A stretch of 36,741 nt of DNA from Acidobacteriota bacterium. GTDB lineage: Bacteria; Acidobacteriota; Vicinamibacteria; Marinacidobacterales; Marinacidobacteraceae. Made by a program: the position numbers and the translations under genes. Below the pieces are notes generated by a model, which saw only the letters and a list, made by a program, of their open reading frames with translations, was not told the origin of the DNA and made no database searches. The stretch lies in NCBI GenBank assembly GCA_028877265.1, contig JAPPGX010000151.1, forward strand, positions 1 to 36,741. The letters are read 5' to 3'. Positions 24,331-33,619 of this stretch are shown in pieces (position 1 is the first letter of the stretch; the number at the start of each line of letters is the position of its first letter).

Positions 24331-25146
24331 ATGAGTCGGGGCCGAAGGCGGCGTCCGTCCATGGCCGACGGCGCGGACCGCTATCAGCTCTACCAGAACT
24401 CCGTGCAGGACGCTCCGGCCGACGCCGCTTTCCTGGACGACGAGTTTCACCGCCGCCGGGCCCGGCGGGCGCGCTCCCTGCGTGAGGACTTCTGCGGCAC
24501 GGCCGCCCTCTCCTGCGAGTTCGTCGCCCGCCATCCGGGGAGCCGGGCGATCGGGGTGGACCTCGACCCGGACCCGCTGGCGTGGGGACGCGAGCACAAC
24601 ATCGCGAGCCTGAGCCAGGCGGAACAGGAGCGGATCGAACTGGTCGAAAGCGACGTCCTGGAGATCGGCGAGCCCCGGGTGGACCTGATCGCGGCGATGA
24701 ACTTCAGTTACTGGATCTTCGAGACGCGGGACCTGCTGCGGGAGTACTTCGAGCGCGTCCGGCGGGCCCTCAATCCTGACGGGCTCTTCTTCATCGACGC
24801 CTACGGCGGCTCCGACTGCCACGAGGAAAAGGAATACGCGCGCGAGGAAGACGGGTTCGACTTCATCTGGGACCAGGTCGCGTTCGACCCGGTCAGCGGA
24901 CGCATGCGCTGCGCGATCCACTACGAGTTCCCGGACGGCAGCAAGCTGAGGAACGCCTTTCGCTACCAGTGGCGATTCTGGTCGCTTCCCGAACTGCGCG
25001 AACTGCTCGAGGAGGCCGGGTACTCGCGGACGGTGGTGCTGTGGGAAGGGGCCGACGAGAACGGCGACGGGAACGGCGAGTTCGAAGAGGTCACCGAAGG
25101 CACCGCCGACGAGACCTGGATCGCCTACCTGGTCAGCGAGCCCTGA
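24331..25146 (+). CDS. class I SAM-dependent methyltransferase
   Basis: A 271-residue Rossmann-fold methyltransferase. Motif I is LREDFCGTAALSCEF, followed by the acidic ribose-binding end of strand 2 in AIGVDLDPDPLAW, motif II around ESDVLEIGEPRVDLIAAMNF, and the post-motif NPDGLFFIDAYGG. The rest is acidic, with a WDQVAFDP segment that probably contacts substrate. The acceptor molecule is unknown. ATG 24331 has GGAGG nine bases upstream; a second ATG at 24361 would remove only a basic decapeptide. It is close behind apaG and ahead of the MoCF-domain gene, suggesting one transcript. Confidence 0.9.
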   Translation: MSRGRRRRPSMADGADRYQLYQNSVQDAPADAAFLDDEFHRRRARRARSLREDFCGTAALSCEFVARHPGSRAIGVDLDPDPLAWGREHNIASLSQAEQERIELVESDVLEIGEPRVDLIAAMNFSYWIFETRDLLREYFERVRRALNPDGLFFIDAYGGSDCHEEKEYAREEDGFDFIWDQVAFDPVSGRMRCAIHYEFPDGSKLRNAFRYQWRFWSLPELRELLEEAGYSRTVVLWEGADENGDGNGEFEEVTEGTADETWIAYLVSEP

Positions 25147-25182
25147 CGGCGGGGCCCTTCCCTACTCCAACCGAGACGTGCC

Positions 25183-25881
25183 ATGCCGCAGCGCCCCACC
25201 GCCGCCTTTCTCGTCATCGGCAACGAGATCCTCTCCGGCAAGGTCGCCGACACGAACACCGGCCTGCTGGCCCGGCTGCTCCGGAAGAAGGGGATCGAGC
25301 TCCGCCGGGTGGTAACGATCCCCGACGAACCGGAGGTCATCGCCGCGGAGACGGCCCAGCTCGCCGCATCCCACGACCTCCTGTTCACCTCGGGCGGGGT
25401 GGGCGCCACCCACGACGACGTGACCATGGAAGGTATCGCCCGCGCGTTCGGAACCACGGTGATCCACCACCCCCGCTTCCTCGAATCGTTGCGGGAACGC
25501 GGCCTCGAGACCACCCACCGGGACCTTGCCCGCGTTCCGGAGGGCGCCGAGCTTCGCCAAGGACAAGGCGGCGCCTGGCCGGTCGTCGTGATGCGGAACG
25601 TGTGGATCCTCCCCGGCCTGCCCCCGGTCTTCGAACGCAAGCTGGAAATCCTGGCCGAGTGCCTTCCGGAGGGGGCCCGGTACTTTGCCGACGAAGAGCT
25701 GATTCCCCGCCCCGAGGAGGAGCTGATTCCCCTCCTCGACCGGGTCGTGGCGGCCTACCCCGACGTCCAGATCGGTTCCTATCCGGTGCCGGCGGGCACC
25801 CGCATCACGCTCGACGGCGACGACGGCGAGGCCGTCGCGAACGCGGCCGCCGACCTCCGGAAGGGTCTCACGGAGTTGTAG
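25183..25881 (+). CDS. CinA N-terminal / MoCF-domain protein
   Basis: A 232-residue protein with the molybdopterin-binding (MoaB/Mog-like) fold seen at the N-terminus of CinA and in FAD synthase. It opens with AAFLVIGNEILSGKVADTNT, and carries the LLFTSGGVGATHDDVTMEGI loop and VWILPGLPPVFERKLE. Only this domain is present: CinA proteins of about 410 residues carry an additional C-terminal nicotinamide-nucleotide deamidase domain that is missing here. Stand-alone relatives have been linked to nucleotide (ADP-ribose or FAD-type) pyrophosphatase activity, but the role of this one is uncertain. It follows the methyltransferase by 36 bases. Confidence 0.88.
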   Translation: MPQRPTAAFLVIGNEILSGKVADTNTGLLARLLRKKGIELRRVVTIPDEPEVIAAETAQLAASHDLLFTSGGVGATHDDVTMEGIARAFGTTVIHHPRFLESLRERGLETTHRDLARVPEGAELRQGQGGAWPVVVMRNVWILPGLPPVFERKLEILAECLPEGARYFADEELIPRPEEELIPLLDRVVAAYPDVQIGSYPVPAGTRITLDGDDGEAVANAAADLRKGLTEL

Positions 25882-25950
25882 GAACCCCGGTCGGCGGTTT
25901 CCGCCCGGATGCGCCACCCACCCGTTTCGGGTCAGAATGACCGGGACTCC

Positions 25951-28041
25951 ATGACTCTGCCCGTGCGTCTCCGGCGCCCGCTCCGGCCCGCCCTAATCGC
26001 CGCCCTTCTCCTTTCCGCCCCACTTTCCGCCGGCGCCCAGGACCGCTTCCCACTCTCCGACGAGCACAAACGGTGGCTGGAATACGACGCCGCCTACATC
26101 ATCAGCGACCGGGAGAAGGACGCTTTCGAGAAGCTCCAGTCCGAATCCGAACGCGAGGCCTTCATCGCGGCCTTCTGGTCGCGCCGCGACCCCGAGCCGC
26201 TGACTCCGGAGAACGAGTTCCGGACGGAGCACTACCGGCGCATCGAGTACGCGAACACCCGCCTCGGCGGCGAAACCGCAGTCCCCGGCTGGTTGACGGA
26301 CAGGGGACGGATCTACATCCAGCTCGGCGAACCCGAGGAGCGGGAGACCTTCGCCTCGGTCCCCGGGCTTTACCAGACGGAGCTCTGGTTCTACCTGGCG
26401 CGCCAGGAGCAGTTGCTTCCCCCCATCTACGTTCTCTTCTTCCGGGAGTACAACGCCGGGCCGTTCATCCAGTTCAACCACGTCATCCACCAGCCGGAGG
26501 AACTGCTCCCGGCGCAGTCATTCCCCCTCGACGACTCCCGGCGAGAGGCGTACATCCTGCTGCAGGAGATCTCGCCGCAACTCGCGCACGCCAGCATCAC
26601 CATGCGGGCGGACCGGGGAGTCATGGCGAGCCTGGTACAGCCGGAGATGGAAATCCTCCAGACCCAGACCGTCATGTCGGACATCAGCCGGGCGCCGTAC
26701 CGGCTCCTGGACACGAACTGGGTCAGCGGCGCGGAGGCCGGCCGCGGGCTGGTCGAGAGCGAGTACCTCTTCAACTTCGTGCCGAGCGCCGGGCTCGCGC
26801 GAGTGCTGCCCGGGGCCGAATCCGGCTCCTCCTTCGTTCACTACGCCATCGAGATCGAGCCGCAACACTTCACGCTGGCCCGGGAAGAGGACGGCACCGA
26901 CTATTTCACGCGCTTCGAGGTTACGGGTGAGGTCGCCACCCCGGAGGGCGACGTCGTACATGACTTCGTGGTGTCCCCGTTCCTGCGCCTGACGGAGAGC
27001 CAGCTCCAGGATGTCGGCGCCCGCCCGTTCACCTACCGCGGCATGTTCCCATTGATTCCAGGGAACTTCCGTTTCCGGGTGATCCTCAAGAACGACGCCC
27101 GGACCGAATACACCGTCTTCGAGGATGATCTGCGGGTGCCCCGGAGCGGCCCCTCGCTCTCGCGGCCGTGGCTCCTGCATGCACCACCGCAGTCCGTTGC
27201 GAGCGACGGTCTGCGCGCCTGGCTGGCCGGCGTTTCCCAACTCGTTCCGAACGGACGCGGCGTCGTGGCCGCAGGAAACCCGATCCGGGCGATCGTGTCG
27301 GCGGAAGGACACGACCTACTCGTCTTCCGGGTGACCACCTGGAACGCCGCCGATGAATCCGGGCCTCTGGGCGCGCCCGTCCTCGAGGAGGAGGTTCCGG
27401 TCAGCGACGGACTCGCCGCTTGGCAGCCAGCCACCACCGGGTGGGATTCCGGTCGCTATGTCCTCTCCGTGGACGCCGGCGCGGAGTCGCGGTCGGTGAT
27501 CTTCGATCTGAACGCGCGCAGCCGGGTCGCGGTCCCGTGGGGCCTCAGCGACTCCCCCGACTCGCAGACGCCCGGCGCAGTGTCCGCGGCCCTTGGGGAG
27601 CAGTGGCTGCGGGTGGGCGAGCACGAACAGGCCCGGGGAACATTCGAGACAGCGCTTGGCGAGAATCCGAACCTCGGCCGCGTTCGCCTCGCGCTCGGCC
27701 GGTTCGCGCTCGATGACGGGGAACCGCGCACGGCGGTCCGGCTGCTGGAGCCCGCGCTGGCGCAGGCGCCCGAGGACGCGATGGTGCTGCGGGTACTCGG
27801 GGATGCCCATCGCGAGTCCGGCAACCACGCGCGAGCGGTTGAACTCTATGAACGTTCCCTGCCCCTCCAGGCAGCGGACCCGGCGCTCCTGAACGCGCTC
27901 TCCTGGTCACTCGCCGCCGGCGGTGACGGGATGCGCGCGATCCCGTACCTCGAACAGTCGCTTCGGTTGGATCCGGAGCAGCCCGAGGTCCAGGAACTGC
28001 TCGCGACGCTGCGTGCCGGCGTCTCGCCCGAACCCCGGTAA
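25951..28041 (+). CDS. exported GWxTD-domain protein with C-terminal TPRs
   Basis: A 696-residue exported protein. The signal peptide is residues 1-25 (LIAALLLSAPLSAGAQ). The defining motif is GWLTD at residues 113-117, within PGWLTDRGRIYIQLGEPEER, preceded by the FIAAFWSRRDPEPLTPENEF helix typical of the family. The central part (about 180-540) is beta-rich. The end (about 550-690) contains three or so tetratricopeptide-like helical pairs, such as GEQWLRVGEHEQARGTFETA and GDAHRESGNHARAVELYERS. GWxTD proteins are common in Acidobacteriota and related phyla but have no established function. The TonB-dependent receptor gene follows after 239 bases, which include a possible promoter. Confidence 0.9.
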   Translation: MTLPVRLRRPLRPALIAALLLSAPLSAGAQDRFPLSDEHKRWLEYDAAYIISDREKDAFEKLQSESEREAFIAAFWSRRDPEPLTPENEFRTEHYRRIEYANTRLGGETAVPGWLTDRGRIYIQLGEPEERETFASVPGLYQTELWFYLARQEQLLPPIYVLFFREYNAGPFIQFNHVIHQPEELLPAQSFPLDDSRREAYILLQEISPQLAHASITMRADRGVMASLVQPEMEILQTQTVMSDISRAPYRLLDTNWVSGAEAGRGLVESEYLFNFVPSAGLARVLPGAESGSSFVHYAIEIEPQHFTLAREEDGTDYFTRFEVTGEVATPEGDVVHDFVVSPFLRLTESQLQDVGARPFTYRGMFPLIPGNFRFRVILKNDARTEYTVFEDDLRVPRSGPSLSRPWLLHAPPQSVASDGLRAWLAGVSQLVPNGRGVVAAGNPIRAIVSAEGHDLLVFRVTTWNAADESGPLGAPVLEEEVPVSDGLAAWQPATTGWDSGRYVLSVDAGAESRSVIFDLNARSRVAVPWGLSDSPDSQTPGAVSAALGEQWLRVGEHEQARGTFETALGENPNLGRVRLALGRFALDDGEPRTAVRLLEPALAQAPEDAMVLRVLGDAHRESGNHARAVELYERSLPLQAADPALLNALSWSLAAGGDGMRAIPYLEQSLRLDPEQPEVQELLATLRAGVSPEPR

Positions 28042-28154
28042 GAGCACCCCGCTCCAAGATTTCAACCGCCTGATTCGGTTCGTTGGACGCCGGCTTCATC
28101 CGGCGCAGCCCCCAAACGGGCATAAGCCCAACACAATTCGTGGCTTTGAATGCA

Positions 28155-28186
28155 TTGTTCATGTTCGGCCGGCGGCATGGCATAAT
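28155..28186 (+). promoter_or_regulatory. candidate promoter of the TonB-dependent receptor gene
   Basis: TGGCATAAT at 28178-28186 fits an extended -10 element (TGnTATAAT with one change). TTGTTC at 28155-28160 is the best -35-like hexamer but is 20 bases away, longer than ideal, so the extended -10 may do most of the work. The area is locally richer in A+T than the rest of the window. The start codon is about 95 bases downstream with a strong AGGAGGA site. Confidence 0.45.
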
Positions 28187-28280
28187 CGTTGCCTATTTTT
28201 CGCGCTTGCACTTTCTACCGCGGAGCCGGCGCCGTCGGGCCGCATCCCTGAAATCCCAGACACCTCATAGAGGAGGAACC

Positions 28281-31200
28281 ATGCGGAAGTCCACTTTCGC
28301 GCTGCTTCTCGCGGCGTCCCTCGTCCTTCCGGGCCTCGCGTTCGGACAGGCCGGCGACTCCAGTATTCGCGGCACGGTCACCGACGATTCGGGCGCCGTG
28401 CTTCCCGGAGTCACGATCACCGCGATGAGCGACGCGCTCATCAGCCCCGCCACCGCGGTCACCGACGGCCAGGGCACCTACCGGCTGCTCAACCTGCCGG
28501 TCGGCGACTACGCACTGGAAGCGTCGCTCTCCGGCTTCGCCACCTACCGGCAGGAAGGCATCCTCGTCCGGGCCAGCACGAACATCGGGGTGGACCCGGT
28601 GATGTCCATCAGCACCGTCCAGGAGACGGTCACGGTGACCGCCGAGACCCCGATGCTCGAGATCTCCCGTCCCGGCAACATCCTCACGATCGAGGGTGAC
28701 CTCCAGCGCGACCTGCCCATCCAGGCTCGCGGCAACTGGAGTGACTTCCTCGAGATGACCCCCGGCGTCAACGCCCGTCCCTTCGACGACGGTTCCGGCC
28801 GGATGGTCTATTTCGGACACGCGACCGAGCACTTCGCTCACGTGATCCAGCTTGAGGGCATGGCGGCTGCGGGCTACACCGATTCGCAGGTCACCTACGT
28901 CGGGATGAACGCCGACATGATGGAAGACATGTCGGTCAAGACCGGCGGCGCCGAGGCCAAGGACCCGATGGGAACGGGCCTCATCATCAACGTGGTGACC
29001 CGGAGCGGCGGTAACGACCTCACCGCCTCCGCAGCCTACGACCTCCAGGACTTCGACTGGGGCACCGGCGACGAGGCCGGTTCCGGCGGTTTCTTCGGGG
29101 ACAACGAACTCCCGAGCGAGTTCAACCCGTTCGCCTCGGAGAAGGCCAACTTCGAAGCCATGGGCGTGTACGACCCGCCGGAAGGACGCGCGGCGGCGGC
29201 CGGCACCCCGACTGCCCATCAGGTGCGCCAGTCCGACTTCTCGCTCGGCGGCCCGATCGTGCGGGACAAGGCCTGGTTCTTCGCGGCCTACCGGTATGCG
29301 GACCTCGCGGCTCGCATCAGCCGGGGCTCCACCGACATCGCGCGGCTCAACGCACTCTCCGGGATTCCCTTGGGCGGGATCGGCACGACCCCGGTCTACG
29401 AGGAGTTCCTGAACACCACCAAGAGCCACCAGCCCTACGCCAAGATCAGCGCCCAGTTGAGCGGGAACCACGAACTCAACGTGTACTACCAGCGCGACAC
29501 CACCGACAACACCTCGAACCGCGAATACGACCTGGCACACCGTTTCCTCGTGAACACCGGCGGCAATCTCTACGGCGCCAAGCTGACCTCGGTCTTCGGC
29601 GCCTCGACCACCGGGCAGTTCACGCTCTCGTACAACGACAAGGCCTCCTTCGTTCCCTTGGACAAGCAGCCGCAACTCGGCGAAACGCCCCTCGGCGTCA
29701 CGATCTACAGCGGCTTCTCGGTGAACGACAGCGGCACGACCAGCAACGGTGGCCGGGTCGCCGCGCTGGGCACCGGGAACGGCTCCGAGCGGCCGGCGCG
29801 GCTCGTGCTGATGCGCGCGGACATGACCCGCTACGTGGACAACGCGGCCGGCTCTCACGAGATCAGCTTCGGTGTCTACGCCGCCCCGTGGAACACCTAC
29901 CCGAGCACGACGGTCTATTCGCTCCGCAACGGTTGGAGTACGGAGAGCCACACGATGGTGGATGCCGCCGGCAATCCGACCACCGACCTGACGCAGGTCG
30001 TGGGCACCCGCTGGTTTTCCCGCAACCGTCCCGGCGACCGGAACGGTCCGGTGGACAGCCTGAAGACGCTTGACGCCCAGGACAGCGACATCGGCGTGTA
30101 TCTCCAGGACTCTTGGAAGCCCGTGGAGCGACTCACCATGAACCTGGGTCTTCGCGCCGACTTCGTGAAGCGCTACGACAACATCCAGAACTTCGACCGG
30201 ATGAACACCGTCGCGATCGGCCCCCGCGCCGGCTTCGCCTACCAGCTCACCGAGGACGGGCGAAACATCCTCCGCGGAAACGTCGGGCGGGTTCACGAAC
30301 AGATGAACGGCCGCGACAACATCACGCGCGTCCACGGCGCAGCCACCGTCGGCAGCTACACCGAGTACGACCACGATCTCGACGGCATGCCCGACTACGA
30401 CCGCTACACCCCGCCGTCCGCCGGCATTCCGCGCGACTACCTGTTCGACCCGGACATCGGCCAGCCGTTCGTGGACGAGGCGATCGTCGGCCTGCGCCGC
30501 CAGTTCCAGGGCCAGTTCGCCATGGACGTGGCGCTGGTGCATCGCCGCTATACGGACAACTACGCGCTCCTCGAGCAGAACGGCTTCTACCCGTCCTGCT
30601 GCCCGGCGAGCCCGCCCTTGGGCGTGTTCCAGTACGGCGCGGTGGACCTCGCTTACGGCGACATCATGCAGCAGACCAACAACAGTTGGAGCAAGCTGGT
30701 GTACACCGCCATCGAGATCACCACCACGCGGCGCACCGAGCGGATGTCCGCCACCCTGAACATCAGTCGGCAGTGGCAGGGCTTCGCGGGCGACTGGAAC
30801 CCGACCGACCCGGCCGCTTTCATCCAACCGGAGAAGTTCGACTCCAACAAGGCGCTCTACATGCCGCGCGGCAACAACGAGCACGACACGCTGCGCGACT
30901 CCAGCGCGCTGTCCTACGCCCCGACCTGGCGGCAGTTCTCGATCCGAGGCGGCATGAGCTATCTCATGCCCTACGACGTGACTCTGGCCGTCAGCTACAC
31001 GGCCAACGCCGGTCCGTGGTCCGGTCCGCCGATCAACCGGCTCGCGTCGGACGACCCGATGGTGACCCAGTACGGGCCCGGCAGTTCGAACAACGATCGG
31101 TCGAACCCGCTCGCGACGCGCTACCGCATCGTCGGCGCGGACCGGGGCGAACTCCAGGTGCAGGCACCGACCGTTCACACGGTCGGTCTCTCGCTCGGCA

Positions 31201-31385
31201 AGATCATCCCGATCGGACCGGCCCAGTTCGAGATTTCCGCCCAGGCGTTCAACCTGCTCGACGCAGCCAACCACAACCAGTTCACCTACAGCGGAGCGAA
31301 CCGGACGTGGAAGGCCGCCTTCCTGGAGCTTCGGAGCCGGCAGAACGCCCGCACCATGCTCCTCCGGGGGACCCTCCGCTTCTAG
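28281..31385 (+). CDS. TonB-dependent receptor, Oar-like, with carboxypeptidase-regulatory domain
   Basis: A 1034-residue outer-membrane receptor. The signal peptide is residues 1-22 (AASLVLPGLAFGQ). Residues about 28-110 form a carboxypeptidase-regulatory-like Ig domain (SIRGTVTDDSGAVLPGVTIT). A plug domain follows (about 115-240) with ETVTVTAETPMLEISRPG and GLIINVVTRSGGNDL. The remainder is the 22-strand barrel, ending in a terminal Phe (MLLRGTLRF) as outer-membrane proteins do. Such Oar-type receptors are expanded in Acidobacteriota and probably take up peptides, glycans or other large nutrients with energy from TonB. AGGAGGA lies eight bases before ATG 28281. A strong terminator follows, so it is transcribed alone or as the last gene. 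Confidence 0.95.
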   Translation: MRKSTFALLLAASLVLPGLAFGQAGDSSIRGTVTDDSGAVLPGVTITAMSDALISPATAVTDGQGTYRLLNLPVGDYALEASLSGFATYRQEGILVRASTNIGVDPVMSISTVQETVTVTAETPMLEISRPGNILTIEGDLQRDLPIQARGNWSDFLEMTPGVNARPFDDGSGRMVYFGHATEHFAHVIQLEGMAAAGYTDSQVTYVGMNADMMEDMSVKTGGAEAKDPMGTGLIINVVTRSGGNDLTASAAYDLQDFDWGTGDEAGSGGFFGDNELPSEFNPFASEKANFEAMGVYDPPEGRAAAAGTPTAHQVRQSDFSLGGPIVRDKAWFFAAYRYADLAARISRGSTDIARLNALSGIPLGGIGTTPVYEEFLNTTKSHQPYAKISAQLSGNHELNVYYQRDTTDNTSNREYDLAHRFLVNTGGNLYGAKLTSVFGASTTGQFTLSYNDKASFVPLDKQPQLGETPLGVTIYSGFSVNDSGTTSNGGRVAALGTGNGSERPARLVLMRADMTRYVDNAAGSHEISFGVYAAPWNTYPSTTVYSLRNGWSTESHTMVDAAGNPTTDLTQVVGTRWFSRNRPGDRNGPVDSLKTLDAQDSDIGVYLQDSWKPVERLTMNLGLRADFVKRYDNIQNFDRMNTVAIGPRAGFAYQLTEDGRNILRGNVGRVHEQMNGRDNITRVHGAATVGSYTEYDHDLDGMPDYDRYTPPSAGIPRDYLFDPDIGQPFVDEAIVGLRRQFQGQFAMDVALVHRRYTDNYALLEQNGFYPSCCPASPPLGVFQYGAVDLAYGDIMQQTNNSWSKLVYTAIEITTTRRTERMSATLNISRQWQGFAGDWNPTDPAAFIQPEKFDSNKALYMPRGNNEHDTLRDSSALSYAPTWRQFSIRGGMSYLMPYDVTLAVSYTANAGPWSGPPINRLASDDPMVTQYGPGSSNNDRSNPLATRYRIVGADRGELQVQAPTVHTVGLSLGKIIPIGPAQFEISAQAFNLLDAANHNQFTYSGANRTWKAAFLELRSRQNARTMLLRGTLRF

Positions 31386-31405
31386 GCGACCCCTCAAGCA
31401 CCTTC

Positions 31406-31437
31406 AAGGGGCCGGCCCTCCGGGGCCGGCCCCTTTT
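31406..31437 (+). terminator. strong rho-independent terminator after the TonB-dependent receptor
   Basis: A perfect 12-base stem, AAGGGGCCGGCC / GGCCGGCCCCTT, with the loop CTCCGG and a T run at 31434-31437, starting 20 bases after the receptor stop. Confidence 0.9.
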
Positions 31438-31545
31438 GCATTGTACGCCGGGCGCCTCCGTGTGATAGATCGCCTTCCTTCTCGATACCTGGATCGGGCA
31501 ACCGGCGCACCTCCGCGCCCCGTCCGGAGACAGCCTTCAGCGAAT

Positions 31546-32433
31546 CTACGGTCGTGAAGACCAGCCCACGTCCACGCTGAACAGGAAGAACCGCGGCCGC
31601 ATGGTCGTGTGGAGGGTCATGGTGGTCTCTGCCTGGTGCTGGACCTCCGCGAAGTCAAGGTTCATGTCCCACCGTTCTTCGGTGCTCCGGGTGCCCCCGA
31701 AGAACACGTCGAGCCGCGGGCGCAGGAACAGCCGTCCCATCTTCAGGGCGAGACCCAGTGAGCCGCCGAAGACCACGACGCCCCGGTCCGCGCGGAAGTC
31801 ACCCCCGGTCATCTCGACGGTGGCTTCGTGCGATTCGCCGTCGAAGCTGCCGGTGCGCGAGATGCCAGGCGGGAGGTCGTTCAGACGGAGTCGGCCGGAA
31901 TCAACTCCCACCAGCAGATAGCCGCCTCCCACGGCCAGAGAGAACCTGGCCCGCTTGTCGTGGAGCGGCAGTTCCCACACCGCGAGCGCACTCAGGAGGT
32001 CGTCAGCCGAATCGGCGACTGTCAGGTCCTGGACACCCCGCCAACTGGTGTCGCGAACCATCGCGGTGGGCGTGAAGACCCGTCCGGCGACCCGGTGGTG
32101 CTGGACCTCAAAGCCCCAGTGGTCCCGCAGCAGCCGAAGACCCGCACCCCAACTCGCCTCGCGTGAATAGCCGACGGTCTCGTCCGGCGGACTCACGGCG
32201 CTCGCCAGAGCAAGGCTGGCCTCGCCGCGGGCCACGAGCCCGGCAGCGCCACCACGACCGAAGACCTGGAACTCCCATGGGGAGACCTGCTCGTCCTCCT
32301 CCGGCGATTGCGCCATTTGCCCTGACTGTTCCTGAAGTTGGGGACGATTGGCCTCGTCGACCGCGGCGGCGAAAGGGGACGGCGCGACGACTGCCGCAAT
32401 CACAAACAGGAACCGATGGAACAAGAAACGCAT
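31546..32433 (-). CDS. putative outer-membrane beta-barrel protein, paralogue A
   Basis: A 295-residue exported protein with a signal peptide to about residue 24 (APSPFAAAVDE), an acidic linker, and then alternating polar/hydrophobic strands with Gly- and aromatic-rich turns, as in small outer-membrane barrels. I do not recognise the family. Its last 71 residues match those of the adjacent upstream gene: SLGLALKMGRLFLRPRLDV against SLGLSFRAGRILLRPRLDV, and the endings LFSVDVGWSS against LLSVDVGLSN. It does not end in the aromatic residue usual for barrel insertion. It is 66 bases downstream of its paralogue, likely on the same transcript, with only a weak GGTGAG before the ATG. Confidence 0.8.
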   Translation of the reverse strand: MRFLFHRFLFVIAAVVAPSPFAAAVDEANRPQLQEQSGQMAQSPEEDEQVSPWEFQVFGRGGAAGLVARGEASLALASAVSPPDETVGYSREASWGAGLRLLRDHWGFEVQHHRVAGRVFTPTAMVRDTSWRGVQDLTVADSADDLLSALAVWELPLHDKRARFSLAVGGGYLLVGVDSGRLRLNDLPPGISRTGSFDGESHEATVEMTGGDFRADRGVVVFGGSLGLALKMGRLFLRPRLDVFFGGTRSTEERWDMNLDFAEVQHQAETTMTLHTTMRPRFFLFSVDVGWSSRP

Positions 32434-32499
32434 GACTCACCAGAAGGATCGCGTGAGCGGCCCGCTGCCGCAATCACCGGCCGGACGAGTCGCGTCAGA

Positions 32500-33507
32500 T
32501 CAGTTCGACAGGCCCACGTCCACCGAGAGGAGGTAGATCCTCGGGGTGACGCTGGTGGTGTAGCTGAACTCGGGCACGCCCAGTTCCTCGGTCTCGGGCA
32601 GGCCCAGATCCGCGAGGCCGGGAAAGCCCACCGTCAGTTCGGTGGTCAGCGCCCGCGCGATGATGACGTCCAGCCGCGGCCGCAGGAGAATCCGTCCGGC
32701 CCGGAAGGAAAGGCCCAGCGAGCCGGCGAAGACGACGGAACTGCGGTTGGCGGTGAACTCCACCTCCGGGACGAACGATGCCACGAACTCCGGGGGAACG
32801 TCCGGCGGCAACGCTCCGGTGATCTCTTCCGGATCCGGGAACCCCGCTCCGGAGAGGAGGCGGTCGGTGCTGGAGTCCGTCGCCCGCATCCAGCCAGCGC
32901 CAAGGCCCACGAACAACTCCGTGGTACGCGACAGCGCAAACCCCCGGATCACCTGCCCCACGAAAACATCGGCCTTGGACGCGACAAGCGGCAGATCGAG
33001 GAGCCCGGCCGTACCACCTGCCTCCGCCTCGTCCGCAACCAGCCACCCGGGCGAGAGGGCCAGGCTGTCGAACACGCTGTACGTGCCTTCGATGCCCCAG
33101 CTTCCCGACATGAGCCGCGCGCCTCCGCCCCAGCCGAATTCCGACACCCGTCTCGAGGCCGACAGGGAGCCCACGTCGACGTCGCCGGGTCCTCCGGACC
33201 CGATCCCGAATGAGTCCTCGGCGGTGACGTTCACAGACGCCAGCCCCAGGCGGCCGAACAGCTCCATCTGCCTCCCGGAGGGCATCGAGAAGCTCTGGCC
33301 GGCAGCCGGCGCCAGTGCGGCCGCCCGGTCGAAACGCAGCGTGAAGTCGATCCCGGACGGGCCGGCAGAGGGCTCCTCAACGTCCCGGCGAGCATCCGCC
33401 ACCCCTTCCCTCGTCCCACTCTTTTCCTCATCATCAGCGTGTCCGGCGGAGGCGAACAGGAGCGTGAGCAACACCACCAATGCCGATCGGAATCCCGTTT
33501 TCGTCAT
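32500..33507 (-). CDS. putative outer-membrane beta-barrel protein, paralogue B
   Basis: A 335-residue exported protein related to the next gene downstream. ATG 33507 begins the signal peptide (ALVVLLTLLFASAGHADDEE); the longer frame adds non-signal residues and is rejected. Predicted strands with alternating hydrophobic residues start near residue 75 (MELFGRLGLASVNV) and include EFGWGGGARLMSGSWGIEG, ELFVGLGAGWMRA and a Pro-rich insertion (PDPEEITGALPPDVPPEFV) that is absent from paralogue A. No known domain is recognised. It may be a pore or a structural outer-membrane protein. It is divergent from the M20 amidohydrolase gene, with 112 bases between starts. Confidence 0.82.
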   Translation of the reverse strand: MTKTGFRSALVVLLTLLFASAGHADDEEKSGTREGVADARRDVEEPSAGPSGIDFTLRFDRAAALAPAAGQSFSMPSGRQMELFGRLGLASVNVTAEDSFGIGSGGPGDVDVGSLSASRRVSEFGWGGGARLMSGSWGIEGTYSVFDSLALSPGWLVADEAEAGGTAGLLDLPLVASKADVFVGQVIRGFALSRTTELFVGLGAGWMRATDSSTDRLLSGAGFPDPEEITGALPPDVPPEFVASFVPEVEFTANRSSVVFAGSLGLSFRAGRILLRPRLDVIIARALTTELTVGFPGLADLGLPETEELGVPEFSYTTSVTPRIYLLSVDVGLSN

Positions 33508-33619
33508 GAGCGCACTGTAACGTGCCGGCCACCTCGCAGGAGCAATCCGTATGGAAAGGCCCGGGTACACTCGAAGACCGGTTCCGACACCATCCGCCGA
33601 GCCTGGAGGTCCCTTCGTG

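Noticed and set aside
28088..28105. Hairpin CGCCGG-CTTCAT-CCGGCG after the GWxTD gene
   Set aside because: The stem is only six bases and no T run follows; it is not strong enough to call a terminator or riboswitch.
28215..31397. A 1060-codon open frame antisense to the TonB-dependent receptor
   Set aside because: It mirrors the codon bias of a GC-rich gene, has a His/Val/Arg/Gly-rich sequence with no signal peptide or domain, and the sense strand encodes a clear receptor with a good ribosome binding site and terminator.
33543..33575. TACACT near 33567 as a -10 element for the M20 amidohydrolase gene
   Set aside because: No acceptable -35 lies 16-18 bases upstream, so the match is not above chance.
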